Below, piece by piece: positions 53,101 to 62,238 of a stretch of DNA of 64,000 nucleotides. Numbering within the stretch: position 1 is the first letter of the stretch; each line of letters starts with the position of its first letter. A program made the translations under genes and the position numbers. The notes under the pieces were generated by a model. The model was not told the origin of the DNA and made no database searches. It was given only the letters and a program-made list of their open reading frames with translations. Source of the stretch: Pseudomonas sp. PSE14 (GTDB lineage Bacteria > Pseudomonadota > Gammaproteobacteria > Pseudomonadales > Pseudomonadaceae); assembly GCF_029203285.1 (NCBI RefSeq), contig NZ_CP115669.1, forward strand, positions 1,612,001-1,676,000. Reading direction: 5' to 3'.

Positions 53101-53586
53101 GTGGCGACGCCCCGTGAGCTGTACTGGCGCTTGCGCGCGCGGCTGACCTACGCCGTGGCGCGGCGTCTGATGGGCTGGCCCTGGCTGGTGCGCCAGCCGC
53201 GCGCCTGGCAGTGGATGCAGGGGCAGTATTCGCGCATGGCCAGCCTGGGCGATACCGCCGCGCAGAGTTTCTACGGCCACCTGCTGCTGTTCCGTGGGCA
53301 AGGTCTGGGCGCTCGCGAGGAAGGGTTGCGCTTGCTGCGCCTGGCCGCCAGCGGAGGCGATGCCAAGGCGGCCTACCAGGTTGGCGTGCAGTCGCTCAAG
53401 GGCGATACGCGGCACGCCGCCGATGCGCAGGAAGCCGCGCACTACTGGGCGCAGGCTGCAGAGGCTGGCCATCCACTGGCGGCGCGCCAGCTGATGGAAC
53501 TGTACCGCAGTGGTGGCCCGGGTCTGCCGCCCGATGAAGCGCAGGCCGCGCGCTTTGAGGCGCGCGCCCATCAGCTGGGGCTCTGA
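53101..53586 (+). CDS. Sel1-repeat (SLR/TPR-like) protein
   Basis: A 161-residue protein with three to four Sel1-like repeats (about 45-150), for example GDTAAQSFYGHLLLFRGQGLGAREEGLRLLRLAASGGDAKAAYQVG and AAHYWAQAAEAGHPLAARQLMELY. Sel1 repeats make solenoid protein-protein interfaces. There is no signal peptide, so it is cytoplasmic. The start is GTG 53101, one nt after the previous stop, with GGAGGAG 6-12 nt upstream. Confidence 0.85.
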   Translation: MATPRELYWRLRARLTYAVARRLMGWPWLVRQPRAWQWMQGQYSRMASLGDTAAQSFYGHLLLFRGQGLGAREEGLRLLRLAASGGDAKAAYQVGVQSLKGDTRHAADAQEAAHYWAQAAEAGHPLAARQLMELYRSGGPGLPPDEAQAARFEARAHQLGL

Positions 53587-53588
53587 AT

Positions 53589-55337
53589 TCAGTCGGCGCT
53601 GAGGATGTGCAGGCTGTAGCCTGGCACCGCCTTGGCATGCCGCTTGGCCTCCGAGGCCAGTCCCGCCAGTTGTCCGGCATCCAGGCGCGCGCAGGCGCCG
53701 GGCGTCAGATGCACGACACCGATCGACAGTGACAGCAGCGGAAACTCCTCGCGCTGTCCCTGGCGATTGTGCGAGACGAAGCAGCCCGCTTCGAGGTGCT
53801 CGCGGCTGTAGAAGCGCCGGCATTGTCCCTGGAAATCTTCCAGCAAGTGATTGAGGCGTTCGCGCCAGTCCCGCGTACCCAGGACAAGCATGAAATCGTC
53901 GCCGCCGATATGGCCGACGAAGTCCTGTGCCGGGTCCACCCGCTCACCCAGGCATTGGGCCAGGCACAGCAGCACTTCGTCGCCGCGCGCATAGCCGTAG
54001 AGGTCGTTGAAGGGCTTGAAGCTGTCGATGTCCACGTAGCACACCACGGCTTCCCGGCCCTGTTGCAGCAGCCGGCCCAGGCACTGCTGGATCGGCACGT
54101 TGCCGGGCAGCAGGGTCAGCGGGTTGGCGTGGCGCGCCTGGCGGATCTTCTGTTCGGTGATCAGCTTAAGCACGTCGATCACCCGGCCCAGCCCCAGGTA
54201 GCGGCCGTTCAGGGTAATGATGAAGTCTTCCTCGATGCGCTGCCGGGCACGGCTGGTCAGCAGCCGGCTGACTTGTTGCAACGATTGGCTGCGCTCGACG
54301 GCGAGGAAGTCGCCGCTCATCAGCCGGCTGATCGGCTTGCGCGCGTAAAGCTCCGGGGCGAAGGGCTTGAGCAGCGCATCGGACAGCGCATGTCGATGCA
54401 CGATGCCCACCGGCCGGCCGTGCGGGTCGAGTACTGCCAGAGAGTTCAGGTTGGCCTGGGCGCGGAAGGCCTCCAGCACGTCATGGGTCGGGGTGTCGTC
54501 GCGTACCGCCGGTTGTTCCAGCAGCAGCGGCTGCAGGTCGGCGGGCTCGTCGGCGAGCAGGCTGCCGGTGGAGTCCACCTCCGGCAGCAGGTTGCGTGCA
54601 TCGCGCGGCGGCTGTTCGCTGGGGCGGCCGAACAGGTAGCCCTGCACCAGGTCGACACCCATTTCCGAGAGCACCGCGAGCTCTTCCGCCAGCTCGATGC
54701 CTTCGGCGATGACCTGGGCGCGCGAGGCGTGGGCCATCTTCAGGATGGAGCCGACGAATTCGCGCTTCACCGCGTCCAGGTGGATGCCTTCGATGAAGTG
54801 GCGGTCGATCTTCACGTAGTCGGGGCGCAGCTCCGACCACAGACGCAGGCTGGAATACCCCGCACCGAGGTCGTCCAGGGCGATGGAGAAGCCCATCGCC
54901 CGGTAGTGGTGCAGCGCGGTGTCGAGCAGGCTGAAATCCTCGATGGGGGTCTGCTCGGTGAGCTCAATCACCACGTCGTTGGGCGAGATGCCGAAGGTCT
55001 GCAGCAATTGCAGGGTGCGGCCGGGCTGGTGGGTGGGTTCCAGCAGCGACTCGGGGGATACGTTGAGAAACAACTTGCCGTCCAGGTTCAGCTCACGGAA
55101 GCGGGCGCAGGCCTGGCGCCGGCAGAGCAGTTCGAGCTGGCTCAGGCGGCCGCTGCTGCGGGCGATGCTGAACAGGGGCAGGGGCGAGTGCAGGGGGCCG
55201 TTGGAGGGCCCGCGGGTGAGGGCTTCGTAGCCCACCAGGCGCCGTTCGGAGAGCGACAGGATGGGCTGGAACAGGCAGTGCAGGTCGCCGTGAGCGAGGA
55301 TCTGGTCCAGCGCGCTCAACTGCTCGGTGACGGTCAT
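53589..55337 (-). CDS. Cyclic-di-GMP protein: EAL, tandem CBS and degenerate GGDEF
   Basis: A 582-residue cytoplasmic protein. The EAL domain (about 15-250) is intact: EALTR (38-42), the NVSP segment, ELTEQ, DDLGAGYSS, KIDRHF and EGIE, so c-di-GMP phosphodiesterase activity is likely. Two CBS domains follow (about 285-405). The C-terminal GGDEF domain (about 420-570) carries GGDDF, with Asp in place of the catalytic Glu, so cyclase activity is doubtful. The P. aeruginosa counterpart is PA3258. It lies downstream of prc, separated by a terminator. Confidence 0.9.
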   Translation of the reverse strand: MTVTEQLSALDQILAHGDLHCLFQPILSLSERRLVGYEALTRGPSNGPLHSPLPLFSIARSSGRLSQLELLCRRQACARFRELNLDGKLFLNVSPESLLEPTHQPGRTLQLLQTFGISPNDVVIELTEQTPIEDFSLLDTALHHYRAMGFSIALDDLGAGYSSLRLWSELRPDYVKIDRHFIEGIHLDAVKREFVGSILKMAHASRAQVIAEGIELAEELAVLSEMGVDLVQGYLFGRPSEQPPRDARNLLPEVDSTGSLLADEPADLQPLLLEQPAVRDDTPTHDVLEAFRAQANLNSLAVLDPHGRPVGIVHRHALSDALLKPFAPELYARKPISRLMSGDFLAVERSQSLQQVSRLLTSRARQRIEEDFIITLNGRYLGLGRVIDVLKLITEQKIRQARHANPLTLLPGNVPIQQCLGRLLQQGREAVVCYVDIDSFKPFNDLYGYARGDEVLLCLAQCLGERVDPAQDFVGHIGGDDFMLVLGTRDWRERLNHLLEDFQGQCRRFYSREHLEAGCFVSHNRQGQREEFPLLSLSIGVVHLTPGACARLDAGQLAGLASEAKRHAKAVPGYSLHILSAD

Positions 55338-55356
55338 GACGGTTCTCGGTGGATGA

Positions 55357-55392
55357 AAATGCACAGGGCCGGTTTCCCGGCCCTGTGCATTT
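55357..55392 (-). terminator. Terminator between prc and the EAL gene
   Basis: 16-bp perfect stem AAATGCACAGGGCCGG/CCGGCCCTGTGCATTT with a 4-nt loop. On the minus strand it is followed by TTTTC. Confidence 0.9.
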
Positions 55393-55426
55393 CACGACAG
55401 CGTCATGACTGTTTGATTACATCCGA

Positions 55427-57505
55427 TCAGTGTTTGGCGACCTGAGAATCCAGATTCAGGTAGTCGATCAGGATGTGTCCGGACTCGGTCAGGTAGGCGT
55501 CGTCCTGCGGCTTGGTCTTGTCTTCCTCCGGCAGGGCGTTCTCGTCTTCCTTCTTCAGTTCCTTGAGCGGTTCCTGGCCCTTGGATTTGCGCAGGGTGTT
55601 CTCCATGGCCAGCTGACGGTTCTCGATGCTGGTCTGCTGGGCACGACGCTTGGCTTCGTTGAGGCTGACGGTCTTCTCTTTCATCAGCTCCTGGGCCAGC
55701 GCCAGACGCTCGCGGGCATAGACGAAGTCGGCGTTGTTCGCGGTGCGCGCGTCATGCCGGCTGCGCAGCTGGTCGAGGAACGGCTTGAACGGATCGGCCT
55801 GGGCCTTGAGCACCGGCTTGATGGTGTCCCAGGGCATGGAGTCGGGCAGGGCGCTCTCGCCGATTTCCTTGTCGTCGACGATGGACGGGTAGCTGATGTC
55901 CGGGATCACGCCCTGGTGCTGGGTGCTCTGGCCGGAGACGCGGTAGAACTTGGCCAGGGTCAGCTTCAACTCGCCGTGGTTCAGCGGCTGGATGGTCTGC
56001 ACGGTGCCCTTGCCGAAGGTCTGGCCGCCGACGATCAGTGCGCGGTGGTAGTCCTGCATGGCGCCGGCGAAGATCTCCGAGGCCGAGGCGGACAGGCGAT
56101 TGACCAGCACGGTCATCGGGCCGGTGTAGAAGGCCTTGCCTTCGTCATCGTTGAGCACGTCGACGCGGCCGTCGCTGTTGCGCACCAGCACGGTCGGGCC
56201 CTGGTCGATGAACAGGCCGGTCAGCTCGGTGGCTTCCTGCAGGGAGCCGCCGCCGTTGTTGCGCAGGTCGATGACGATGCCGTCGACGTTGTCCTTCTGC
56301 AGCTCGCCGATCAGCTTCTTCACGTCGCGGGTGGTGGACTTGTAGTCCGGATCGCCCGCGCGGTAGGCCTTGAAGTCGAGGTAGAAGGCCGGCACGTCGA
56401 TGATGCCCAGCTTATAGGCCTTGCCTTCGTGGTCGAGGGTGATTTCCGACTTCTTCGCCGCCTGGTCTTCCAGCTTCACCGCTTCGCGGGTGATGGTGAC
56501 GATCTTGCTGGTCTGGTCGTTCGGCGCGTTGCTCGCCGGAATCACTTCCAGGCGTACCTGCGAGCCTTTCGGGCCGCGGATCAGCTTGACCACTTCGTCC
56601 AGGCGCCAGCCGACCACGTCGACCATTTCACCCTTGCCCTGGGCAACGCCGACGATCTTGTCGGAGGTGGCGATCTGCTTGCTCTTCTCGGCCGGGCCTG
56701 CCGGCACCAGGCGCACGACCTTCACGTAGTCGTTGTCGCTCTGCAGCACGGCGCCGATGCCTTCCAGCGACAGGCTCATGTTGATGTCGAAGTTTTCCGC
56801 GCTGTCCGGCGACAGGTACTGGGTGTGCGGATCGTAGGTCTGCGCGAAGGCGTTGATGTAGGCCTGGAAGATGTCCTCGCTGCGGGTCTGTTCCAGACGC
56901 ATCAGCTGGTTCTTGTAGCGCTTGGTGAGCTGTTCCTGGATGGCCTTGTTGTCCTTGCCGGCGATCTTCAGGCGCAGGACTTCGTCCTTCACCTTCTTGC
57001 GCCACAGGTCGTCCAGTTCGGCGCTATTCTTCGCCCAGGGAGACTTCTCGCGGTCGATCTCGAGGGATTCGTTGGTGGTGAAGTCGATCTTGTCGACGCC
57101 CTTGCCGAGCATCGCCAGGGCGAAGTCCAGGCGCTCTTTCAGGCGGTCGAGATGACGCTTGTAGATGGTGAAGCCGGGCTCCAGCTCGCCGCTTTTCAGG
57201 AAGTCGTCGAACTGGGTGCGCCAGGGGGCGAACTGGTCGATGTCGGCGGCAGTGAAGTACATGCGCGCCGGGTCGAGGATCTTCAGGTAGCTGTCGTAGA
57301 TCTTCGCCGAGCGATCGTCGTTCAGCGGCGGCTTGTTGTAGTGATGGCGCTTGAGCAGCTCAACGATGTTGAGGCTGGCGATCACCTGGTCCCGGTCCGG
57401 CTGCAGGCCATCCCAGACGTTCGGATTGCTGGTGGCAGCGAACGAGGACAGGGCGGTCGCGCCGAGGATGAACAACAGGGCGGTACGGGGCAAAAATCGC
57501 TTCAT
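55427..57505 (-). CDS. prc: Tail-specific periplasmic protease Prc (AlgO)
   Basis: A 692-residue protease: signal peptide (about 1-24), a helical region, a PDZ domain (about 235-320), and an S41 protease core with Ser in LSASASEIFAGA and Lys in GQTFGKGTVQT as the Ser-Lys dyad, ending in a long helical tail. Prc trims or degrades periplasmic proteins with exposed nonpolar C-termini. In P. aeruginosa it (PA3257, AlgO) degrades truncated MucA, promoting alginate. ATG 57505 is chosen; ATG 57538 would add 11 residues before the signal peptide. Confidence 0.93.
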   Translation of the reverse strand: MKRFLPRTALLFILGATALSSFAATSNPNVWDGLQPDRDQVIASLNIVELLKRHHYNKPPLNDDRSAKIYDSYLKILDPARMYFTAADIDQFAPWRTQFDDFLKSGELEPGFTIYKRHLDRLKERLDFALAMLGKGVDKIDFTTNESLEIDREKSPWAKNSAELDDLWRKKVKDEVLRLKIAGKDNKAIQEQLTKRYKNQLMRLEQTRSEDIFQAYINAFAQTYDPHTQYLSPDSAENFDINMSLSLEGIGAVLQSDNDYVKVVRLVPAGPAEKSKQIATSDKIVGVAQGKGEMVDVVGWRLDEVVKLIRGPKGSQVRLEVIPASNAPNDQTSKIVTITREAVKLEDQAAKKSEITLDHEGKAYKLGIIDVPAFYLDFKAYRAGDPDYKSTTRDVKKLIGELQKDNVDGIVIDLRNNGGGSLQEATELTGLFIDQGPTVLVRNSDGRVDVLNDDEGKAFYTGPMTVLVNRLSASASEIFAGAMQDYHRALIVGGQTFGKGTVQTIQPLNHGELKLTLAKFYRVSGQSTQHQGVIPDISYPSIVDDKEIGESALPDSMPWDTIKPVLKAQADPFKPFLDQLRSRHDARTANNADFVYARERLALAQELMKEKTVSLNEAKRRAQQTSIENRQLAMENTLRKSKGQEPLKELKKEDENALPEEDKTKPQDDAYLTESGHILIDYLNLDSQVAKH

Positions 57506-57594
57506 GCTGATTCGACTGATCGCGGAGTTATGACGCATATTAGGCCGTAATTGGCGGCGCCGGGTTCAATCGTTGGTGAATTCGGCGCGAAGAA

Positions 57595-57621
57595 AGGGCC
57601 CGACCTTACGGATCGGGCCCT
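57595..57621 (+). other. Perfect hairpin in the leader of the quinone oxidoreductase gene
   Basis: Inverted repeat AGGGCCCGA (57595-57603) and TCGGGCCCT (57613-57621) with a 9-nt loop, 23 nt before the GTG start. A T-tail is lacking, so it is not a terminator; a role in mRNA stability or protein binding is possible. Confidence 0.55.
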
Positions 57622-57643
57622 GCAAGGTCACTATGGAGGCAGC

Positions 57644-58606
57644 GTGAAAGCATTGCAAGGTATCGAAGGGCGGGTGGAGTGGGGGGAGCGTCCCTCTCCG
57701 ACCTGCACACAGGGGCAGATCCGCATTCAGGTCGCTGCCGCCGGTCTCAACCGTGCCGACCTGCTGCAGGTGGCCGGGCTCTACCCGCCGCCGCCGGGGG
57801 CCAGCGACATCATTGGCCTGGAGTGTTCCGGGGTGGTCACCGAGGTGGGCGCCGGCAGTACCTGGCAGGTGGGCGACCGGGTCTGCGCGCTGCTGGCTGG
57901 CGGCGGCATGGCCGAGGAAGTGGTGGTGGACGAGCGCCACGCCCTGCCGGTGCCGGCAGGCCTTTCCCTGGCTGACGCCGCAGCCCTGCCCGAGGTGTAC
58001 GCCACCGCCTGGCTGAACCTGTTCATGCTCGGTGCGCTGCAACCCGGCGAGAAGGTGTTGTTGCATGCCGGCGCCAGCGGCGTCGGCTCGGCCGGTATCC
58101 AATTGTGCAAGGCCTTTGGCAACCCGTGCTGGGTCAGTGTCGGCAGTGCCGAGCGCCTGGCCTACTGTGAGGGCCTGGGCGCCGAGGGCGGCGCGCTGCG
58201 CGGCGAGAGTCTCGAAACGCTTCGGGATTTCGCGCCGTTCGACGTGATCCTCGATCCGGTGGGGGCCAACTACGCCGCCCTGGACCTGGAAATCCTCGGT
58301 CGCGATGGCCGATGGGTGGTCATTGGCCTGATGGGTGGTCGCAAGGCCGAGCTGGATCTGGCCCTGCTGCTGGGCAAGCGCATCCAGTTGATCGGCTCGA
58401 CCCTGCGTTCGCGCGATGCGGACTTCAAGGCGCAGCTGATGGCGGAGCTGGGGCAGAAGGTCTGGCCATTGTTCGAAACTGCGAAACTGAGCCCGCAACT
58501 GGAGCGAACCTACCCGGTCGGCCAGGCACAGAAGGCCTTCGATGCGCTGGCCAGCAACCAGGTGCAGGGCAAGGTGGTGGTGCTGATCGACGAGAGCCTG
58601 AAGTAA
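57644..58606 (+). CDS. NADPH:quinone oxidoreductase-type MDR protein
   Basis: A 320-residue medium-chain dehydrogenase/reductase of the zinc-free quinone oxidoreductase class. It has a GroES-like domain (about 10-120, LNRADLLQVAGLYPPPPG), then a Rossmann NADPH-binding domain with LLHAGASGVGSAGIQL (about 140-155). It reduces quinones or alkenals with NADPH; the substrate is unspecified. The start is GTG 57644 with GGAGG at 57635-57639; a 31-residue in-frame extension overlaps a hairpin and is rejected. It is divergent from prc. Confidence 0.88.
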   Translation: MKALQGIEGRVEWGERPSPTCTQGQIRIQVAAAGLNRADLLQVAGLYPPPPGASDIIGLECSGVVTEVGAGSTWQVGDRVCALLAGGGMAEEVVVDERHALPVPAGLSLADAAALPEVYATAWLNLFMLGALQPGEKVLLHAGASGVGSAGIQLCKAFGNPCWVSVGSAERLAYCEGLGAEGGALRGESLETLRDFAPFDVILDPVGANYAALDLEILGRDGRWVVIGLMGGRKAELDLALLLGKRIQLIGSTLRSRDADFKAQLMAELGQKVWPLFETAKLSPQLERTYPVGQAQKAFDALASNQVQGKVVVLIDESLK

Positions 58607-58634
58607 TCAGGCGCCGGACGCAGGGAGTGCGAGC

Positions 58635-59798
58635 ATGGCGGAGACAAGGGAGGTCGCCGTTCACGGCGAAGCGGCGAGTGACTTCTGGAGCTTGCCGGGC
58701 TGGCTCAATGGGCTGCTCTGGCTGCTCCAGTTCAGCCTGAGCGCAGCAGCGGGCGCGTTGGCGGTGCTGCTGTCCATGTTGTGGCTGCCCGGGGGAGCGA
58801 TCTGGAGTCTGTCGGGCATAGTCGCCGGCCTCTGCATCGTTTATCTGTCCGTCGTCGTCCATGAACTGGGCCATTTGCTGGCGGCACGCTGGGCCGGCAT
58901 GACGGTCCTGCGCATGCGTGTCGGACGCCTGGATGTCCGACTGTTGCGCAAAGGCTGGAAACTGGGCTTTGCGCCGCGCACGCAAAAGCGCCTGCAGGGC
59001 TTCGTCATGGCTTTCGCCGACCCACGCGCTGCCTGGCGGCGGCAGCATATGGGCTTCGTTGCCGGCGGGCCGCTGGCGAATCTGATTCTTGCCGTGCTGG
59101 CTGGCGCCCTGGGCGCGTGGCTGGCTCCCGGCGCCGCCCACGGAATGCTGCTGGCATTCGCCGCTTGCAACGCCTGCATCGGCGTCGCCAATCTGCTGCC
59201 GGTGGAGCGCAAGCCGCAGGTCAGTGATGGGCTCTGGCTGTTGCGCTGGTGGCGTGGTCTGGATGTCGCTCATCCCAAGCTGGCCTTCGCCCGACTGATG
59301 GGGGCCGCCTGTGCGGGGCTGTGCGCCGATCAGGCGGACCCGGCGGATCTGCAATTGCTGGAGGCTCAGGGGCAACCCATGTCACTGCTGGCCCTGTACA
59401 TCCGCCTCAGGGGGCTGTTGGTGCAGGGGCGCTGGGAGGAAGCGGCTGCGCTGGACGCGATGTTCCAGGCGCAGCGTTCGGCGCTGCCGGAGGCGATGCT
59501 GCGTCCGTTGTACGATCTCTTGCGGTTGATGGAAACCGAACTGGCCTTCGCCCGGGCGATGGCCAGCAGGAGTGCCGTTGGCCTGTTCGACGAACTGCTG
59601 CCGAGCCGGCTGCAACGGGAATACACCAGCACCTGGGCGCGCTGCCTGGCTCTGCGTGCGGTGCTGGCCGGTGACGACGGGGAGCTTCGCCGTCAGCTGG
59701 CGCGGGGGCTCGAGCATGCCGCGCGGTCACCCGATCTTTCCATGGAGAAAGAGGAGGCGCGCATTCAGCAGGGCATGCTCCGGTTCCTGGGTGGCTGA
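58635..59798 (+). CDS. Site-2-protease-like (M50) membrane metallopeptidase with C-terminal extension
   Basis: A 387-residue protein. The M50 zinc motif HELGH (about 76-80) lies in a transmembrane helix, and NLLPVERKPQVSDG (about 188-201) is the second metal motif, similar to NxxPxxxxDG. Membrane helices are near 26-45, 50-75, 140-165 and 170-192. The last 170 residues are soluble, helical and rich in Leu/Arg/Glu, with a faint TPR-like pattern; no known site-2 protease family has this tail, as far as I recall. GGGAG precedes ATG 58635. It ends 6 nt from the convergent HAD gene. Substrate unknown. Confidence 0.8.
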   Translation: MAETREVAVHGEAASDFWSLPGWLNGLLWLLQFSLSAAAGALAVLLSMLWLPGGAIWSLSGIVAGLCIVYLSVVVHELGHLLAARWAGMTVLRMRVGRLDVRLLRKGWKLGFAPRTQKRLQGFVMAFADPRAAWRRQHMGFVAGGPLANLILAVLAGALGAWLAPGAAHGMLLAFAACNACIGVANLLPVERKPQVSDGLWLLRWWRGLDVAHPKLAFARLMGAACAGLCADQADPADLQLLEAQGQPMSLLALYIRLRGLLVQGRWEEAAALDAMFQAQRSALPEAMLRPLYDLLRLMETELAFARAMASRSAVGLFDELLPSRLQREYTSTWARCLALRAVLAGDDGELRRQLARGLEHAARSPDLSMEKEEARIQQGMLRFLGG

Positions 59799-59804
59799 GT
59801 CGGC

Positions 59805-60458
59805 TCAGCTCCAGGCGAGACTGTCCCAGCCCATCTTCTGTGCATGCTCCAGCAGCACCGGATCGGCGTTCACCACATGCGGATGGCCGACCAGCTTGAG
59901 CAGCGGCAGGTCGTTGCGCGAGTCGGAGTAGAAGTGCGCGTCGGCCAACTGGCTGTCGTCCCCCTCCAGCAAATCGAGCAGGCGCAGGACCTTGCCCTCG
60001 CGGTAGGTGAGCACGCCGACGGTGCGGCCGGTGTAGTGGCCGTTCAGCACTTCCAGGTCGATCGCCAGCACCTCGTCGATACCGATGCGCTCGGCGATCG
60101 GTTGCACCAGGTGCACGCCGGAGGCCGAGATCACCAGCGGGCGGTCGCCGGCCTCGCGGTGGCGGGCGAGGGTGGCGCAGGCGTCGCTGTGGATCAGCGG
60201 CTCGATCACGTCCTCGACGAAGGTTTCCACTTCACGCTCGATTTCCTCGACGCTGCGCCCGGCCATCGGCTCCAGGGCGAAGGCCATGTAGTCCTCCATG
60301 GGCAGCTTGCCCTGCGCGTACAGCGCCATGAGTTCGGCGTCGCGCTTGAGGAACGACTCCGCGTCGACCCAACCGAGATCGGCCATGCGCTGGCTCCACA
60401 GGCTCGCGCAGTCGCCGTCGATCAGGGTGTCGTCGAGGTCGAAAATCACCAGGGCCAT
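59805..60458 (-). CDS. HAD-superfamily hydrolase (IB, SerB-like)
   Basis: A 217-residue HAD-IB hydrolase. Motif I is FDLDDTLIDGD (nucleophile Asp7), motif II is VISASG, and motif III/IV is FYSDSRNDLPLL. It resembles phosphoserine-phosphatase-like hydrolases. Its ATG overlaps the TGA of the ABC ATPase as TGATG, so it is the last gene of that operon. It may remove phosphate from the imported compound or an intermediate; the substrate is unknown. Confidence 0.9.
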   Translation of the reverse strand: MALVIFDLDDTLIDGDCASLWSQRMADLGWVDAESFLKRDAELMALYAQGKLPMEDYMAFALEPMAGRSVEEIEREVETFVEDVIEPLIHSDACATLARHREAGDRPLVISASGVHLVQPIAERIGIDEVLAIDLEVLNGHYTGRTVGVLTYREGKVLRLLDLLEGDDSQLADAHFYSDSRNDLPLLKLVGHPHVVNADPVLLEHAQKMGWDSLAWS

Positions 60459-61453
60459 CAGGCCACCTCCCGAATGCTTTCAAGGTCTATTTGCAGGCCG
60501 AGCGGGGTGCCGGCCGGGTACAGGCGCTCGGCGCTGCGGTTGAGGACGTCCACGGTCAGTTCGACGCCGGCGGCGTCCACCCGGTAACGGATCACGTTGC
60601 CCAGCAGGCTGTGGGAGAGTACCCGAACCGGGATGCCGTCGCCCGCGTCGGGGCTCAGGCGCAGGGACTCGGGGCGGATCGCCACCTGCTGGCGGAAGGG
60701 CCGGTCCAGCAGCTTCGTCGCCTGGGCGGCGTCAAGCAGGTTGTAGTTGCCGATGAAGCCAGCGGCGAAGGCATTTTCCGGCGCGGTGTAGAGGGTTTCG
60801 GCGTCGCCGCTCTGGACGATGCGCCCGGCGTTCATCAGCACGATGCGGTCGGACAGCGTCAGCGCTTCTTCCTGGTCGTGGGTGACGAACACCGTGGTCA
60901 GTTTCAGCTCCTGCTGGATGCGTCGGATCTGCTCGCGCAGGTGCTTGCGGATACGGGCGTCCAGTGCCGACAGCGGCTCGTCGAGCAGCAGCAGGCGCGG
61001 GCGGGTGACCAGCGAGCGGGCCAGGGCGACGCGCTGGCACTGGCCGCCGGAGAGCTGATGCGGGTAGCGCGCGGCCAGCGGGCCGAGTTCGACCATCTCC
61101 AGTACCTCGCGCACCCGCTGGGCGGATTCCGCCGCCGGCACTTTCTGCATGCGCAGGCCGAAGGCGACGTTCTGTTCCACGGTCATGTTGGGGAACAGCG
61201 CGTAGCTCTGGAACACCATGGCGATGCCGCGCTTCTGCGGGCTCTTGGGCACGATGTCCTCGCCGTCCAGCAGGATGCGCCCGCTGTCCACCGGAGTGAG
61301 GCCGGCGATGCAGCGCAGCAGGGTGGATTTGCCGCAGCCGCTGGGGCCGAGTAGGGTGACGAACTCGCCGCGCTCGGCGGCGAAGTCGATGTCCTGGAAC
61401 ACCGTGGTGCTGCTGTAGCTCTTGTTCAGTGTCTCGACGTTGAGGAAGCTCAT
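60458..61453 (-). CDS. ABC transporter ATP-binding protein (PotA/PhnT-like)
   Basis: A 331-residue ATPase: Walker A GPSGCGKST (about 36-44), ABC signature LSGGQCQR (about 135), Walker B RLLLLDEP (about 154) and a C-terminal TOBE domain (about 255-325). The form is that of polyamine, iron or 2-aminoethylphosphonate importers. Its TGA overlaps the HAD gene start, and its ATG overlaps the stop of the upstream permease (ATGA), so all are translationally coupled. Confidence 0.93.
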   Translation of the reverse strand: MSFLNVETLNKSYSSTTVFQDIDFAAERGEFVTLLGPSGCGKSTLLRCIAGLTPVDSGRILLDGEDIVPKSPQKRGIAMVFQSYALFPNMTVEQNVAFGLRMQKVPAAESAQRVREVLEMVELGPLAARYPHQLSGGQCQRVALARSLVTRPRLLLLDEPLSALDARIRKHLREQIRRIQQELKLTTVFVTHDQEEALTLSDRIVLMNAGRIVQSGDAETLYTAPENAFAAGFIGNYNLLDAAQATKLLDRPFRQQVAIRPESLRLSPDAGDGIPVRVLSHSLLGNVIRYRVDAAGVELTVDVLNRSAERLYPAGTPLGLQIDLESIREVA

Positions 61454-62238
61454 GCCTTGTCCTTGTTAAGACGGTTCGCCGCCCAGGTGAGCAGCAGGAC
61501 GAAGAGGAAATACGAGACCACCACCGCGCTGGTGTAGTGGCCGCTGCTGTTGCGCATGTTGTTGAGGAACACCTGCAGCGTTTCGTAGCGGGTGCCCACC
61601 AGCAGGTTGGCGAAGACGAACTCGCCGATGAGGAAGCTGAAGGACAGGAACAGCGCCACCATCAGGCCCTTGCGCAGGTTCGGCAGCACCACCAGCAGGG
61701 CGGCCTGCCAGGTGCTGGCGCCGAGCAGGTGGGCGGCGTCCATCAGGTCGTGCAGGTTGATCGCCTGCAGGTTGTTGCTGATCGCCCGGTACATGAAGGG
61801 CAGGGCGATGGTGAAGTAGCAGCCGATCAGCACCCAGGGCGTACCGATCAACGGCAGCGGGCCTGCGGCATAGAGTTGCAGCAGGCCGACCGACGACACC
61901 ACCGGCGGTACCGCGAAGGGCAGCAGGATCAGCACGTTCATCAGTGCGTCCAGGCGCGGGAAGTAGTAGTGCACGACGAACATCAGCGGCAGCACCAGCA
62001 CCACGCTGAGCACCAGCGAGCCGAAGCACACCAGCAGCGACTGGCCGAAGGCGGTGAGGAAGCGCGGGTCGCTCCACAGCGTGAAGTACCACTTCAGGGT
62101 CAGGCCGTCGGGCAGTACGCTGGCGCTCCAGGAGGTGGCCAGCGAGTAGAGCAGGGTGGCGGCCAGCGGCAGCAGCAGGATCAGGAACAGCGCATACACC
62201 ACCACGCGGTGGTAGATGTGGTTAGCGTTTCGCGACAT
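61450..62238 (-). CDS. ABC transporter permease 2
   Basis: A 262-residue inner-membrane permease with six helices and the EAA-like loop DAAHLLGASTWQAALLVVLPNLRKG (about 165-189) that contacts the ATPase. It forms the second permease of an importer of the PotBC/AEP class. It begins shortly after the first permease; the two overlap (62222-62238). Confidence 0.93.
   Translation of the reverse strand: MSRNANHIYHRVVVYALFLILLLPLAATLLYSLATSWSASVLPDGLTLKWYFTLWSDPRFLTAFGQSLLVCFGSLVLSVVLVLPLMFVVHYYFPRLDALMNVLILLPFAVPPVVSSVGLLQLYAAGPLPLIGTPWVLIGCYFTIALPFMYRAISNNLQAINLHDLMDAAHLLGASTWQAALLVVLPNLRKGLMVALFLSFSFLIGEFVFANLLVGTRYETLQVFLNNMRNSSGHYTSAVVVSYFLFVLLLTWAANRLNKDKA

Noticed and set aside
55430-57550. 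A 706-codon plus-strand open frame opposite prc
   Set aside because: It is the complement of prc in a GC-rich sequence. The prc protein is certain and the plus-strand product resembles no family.
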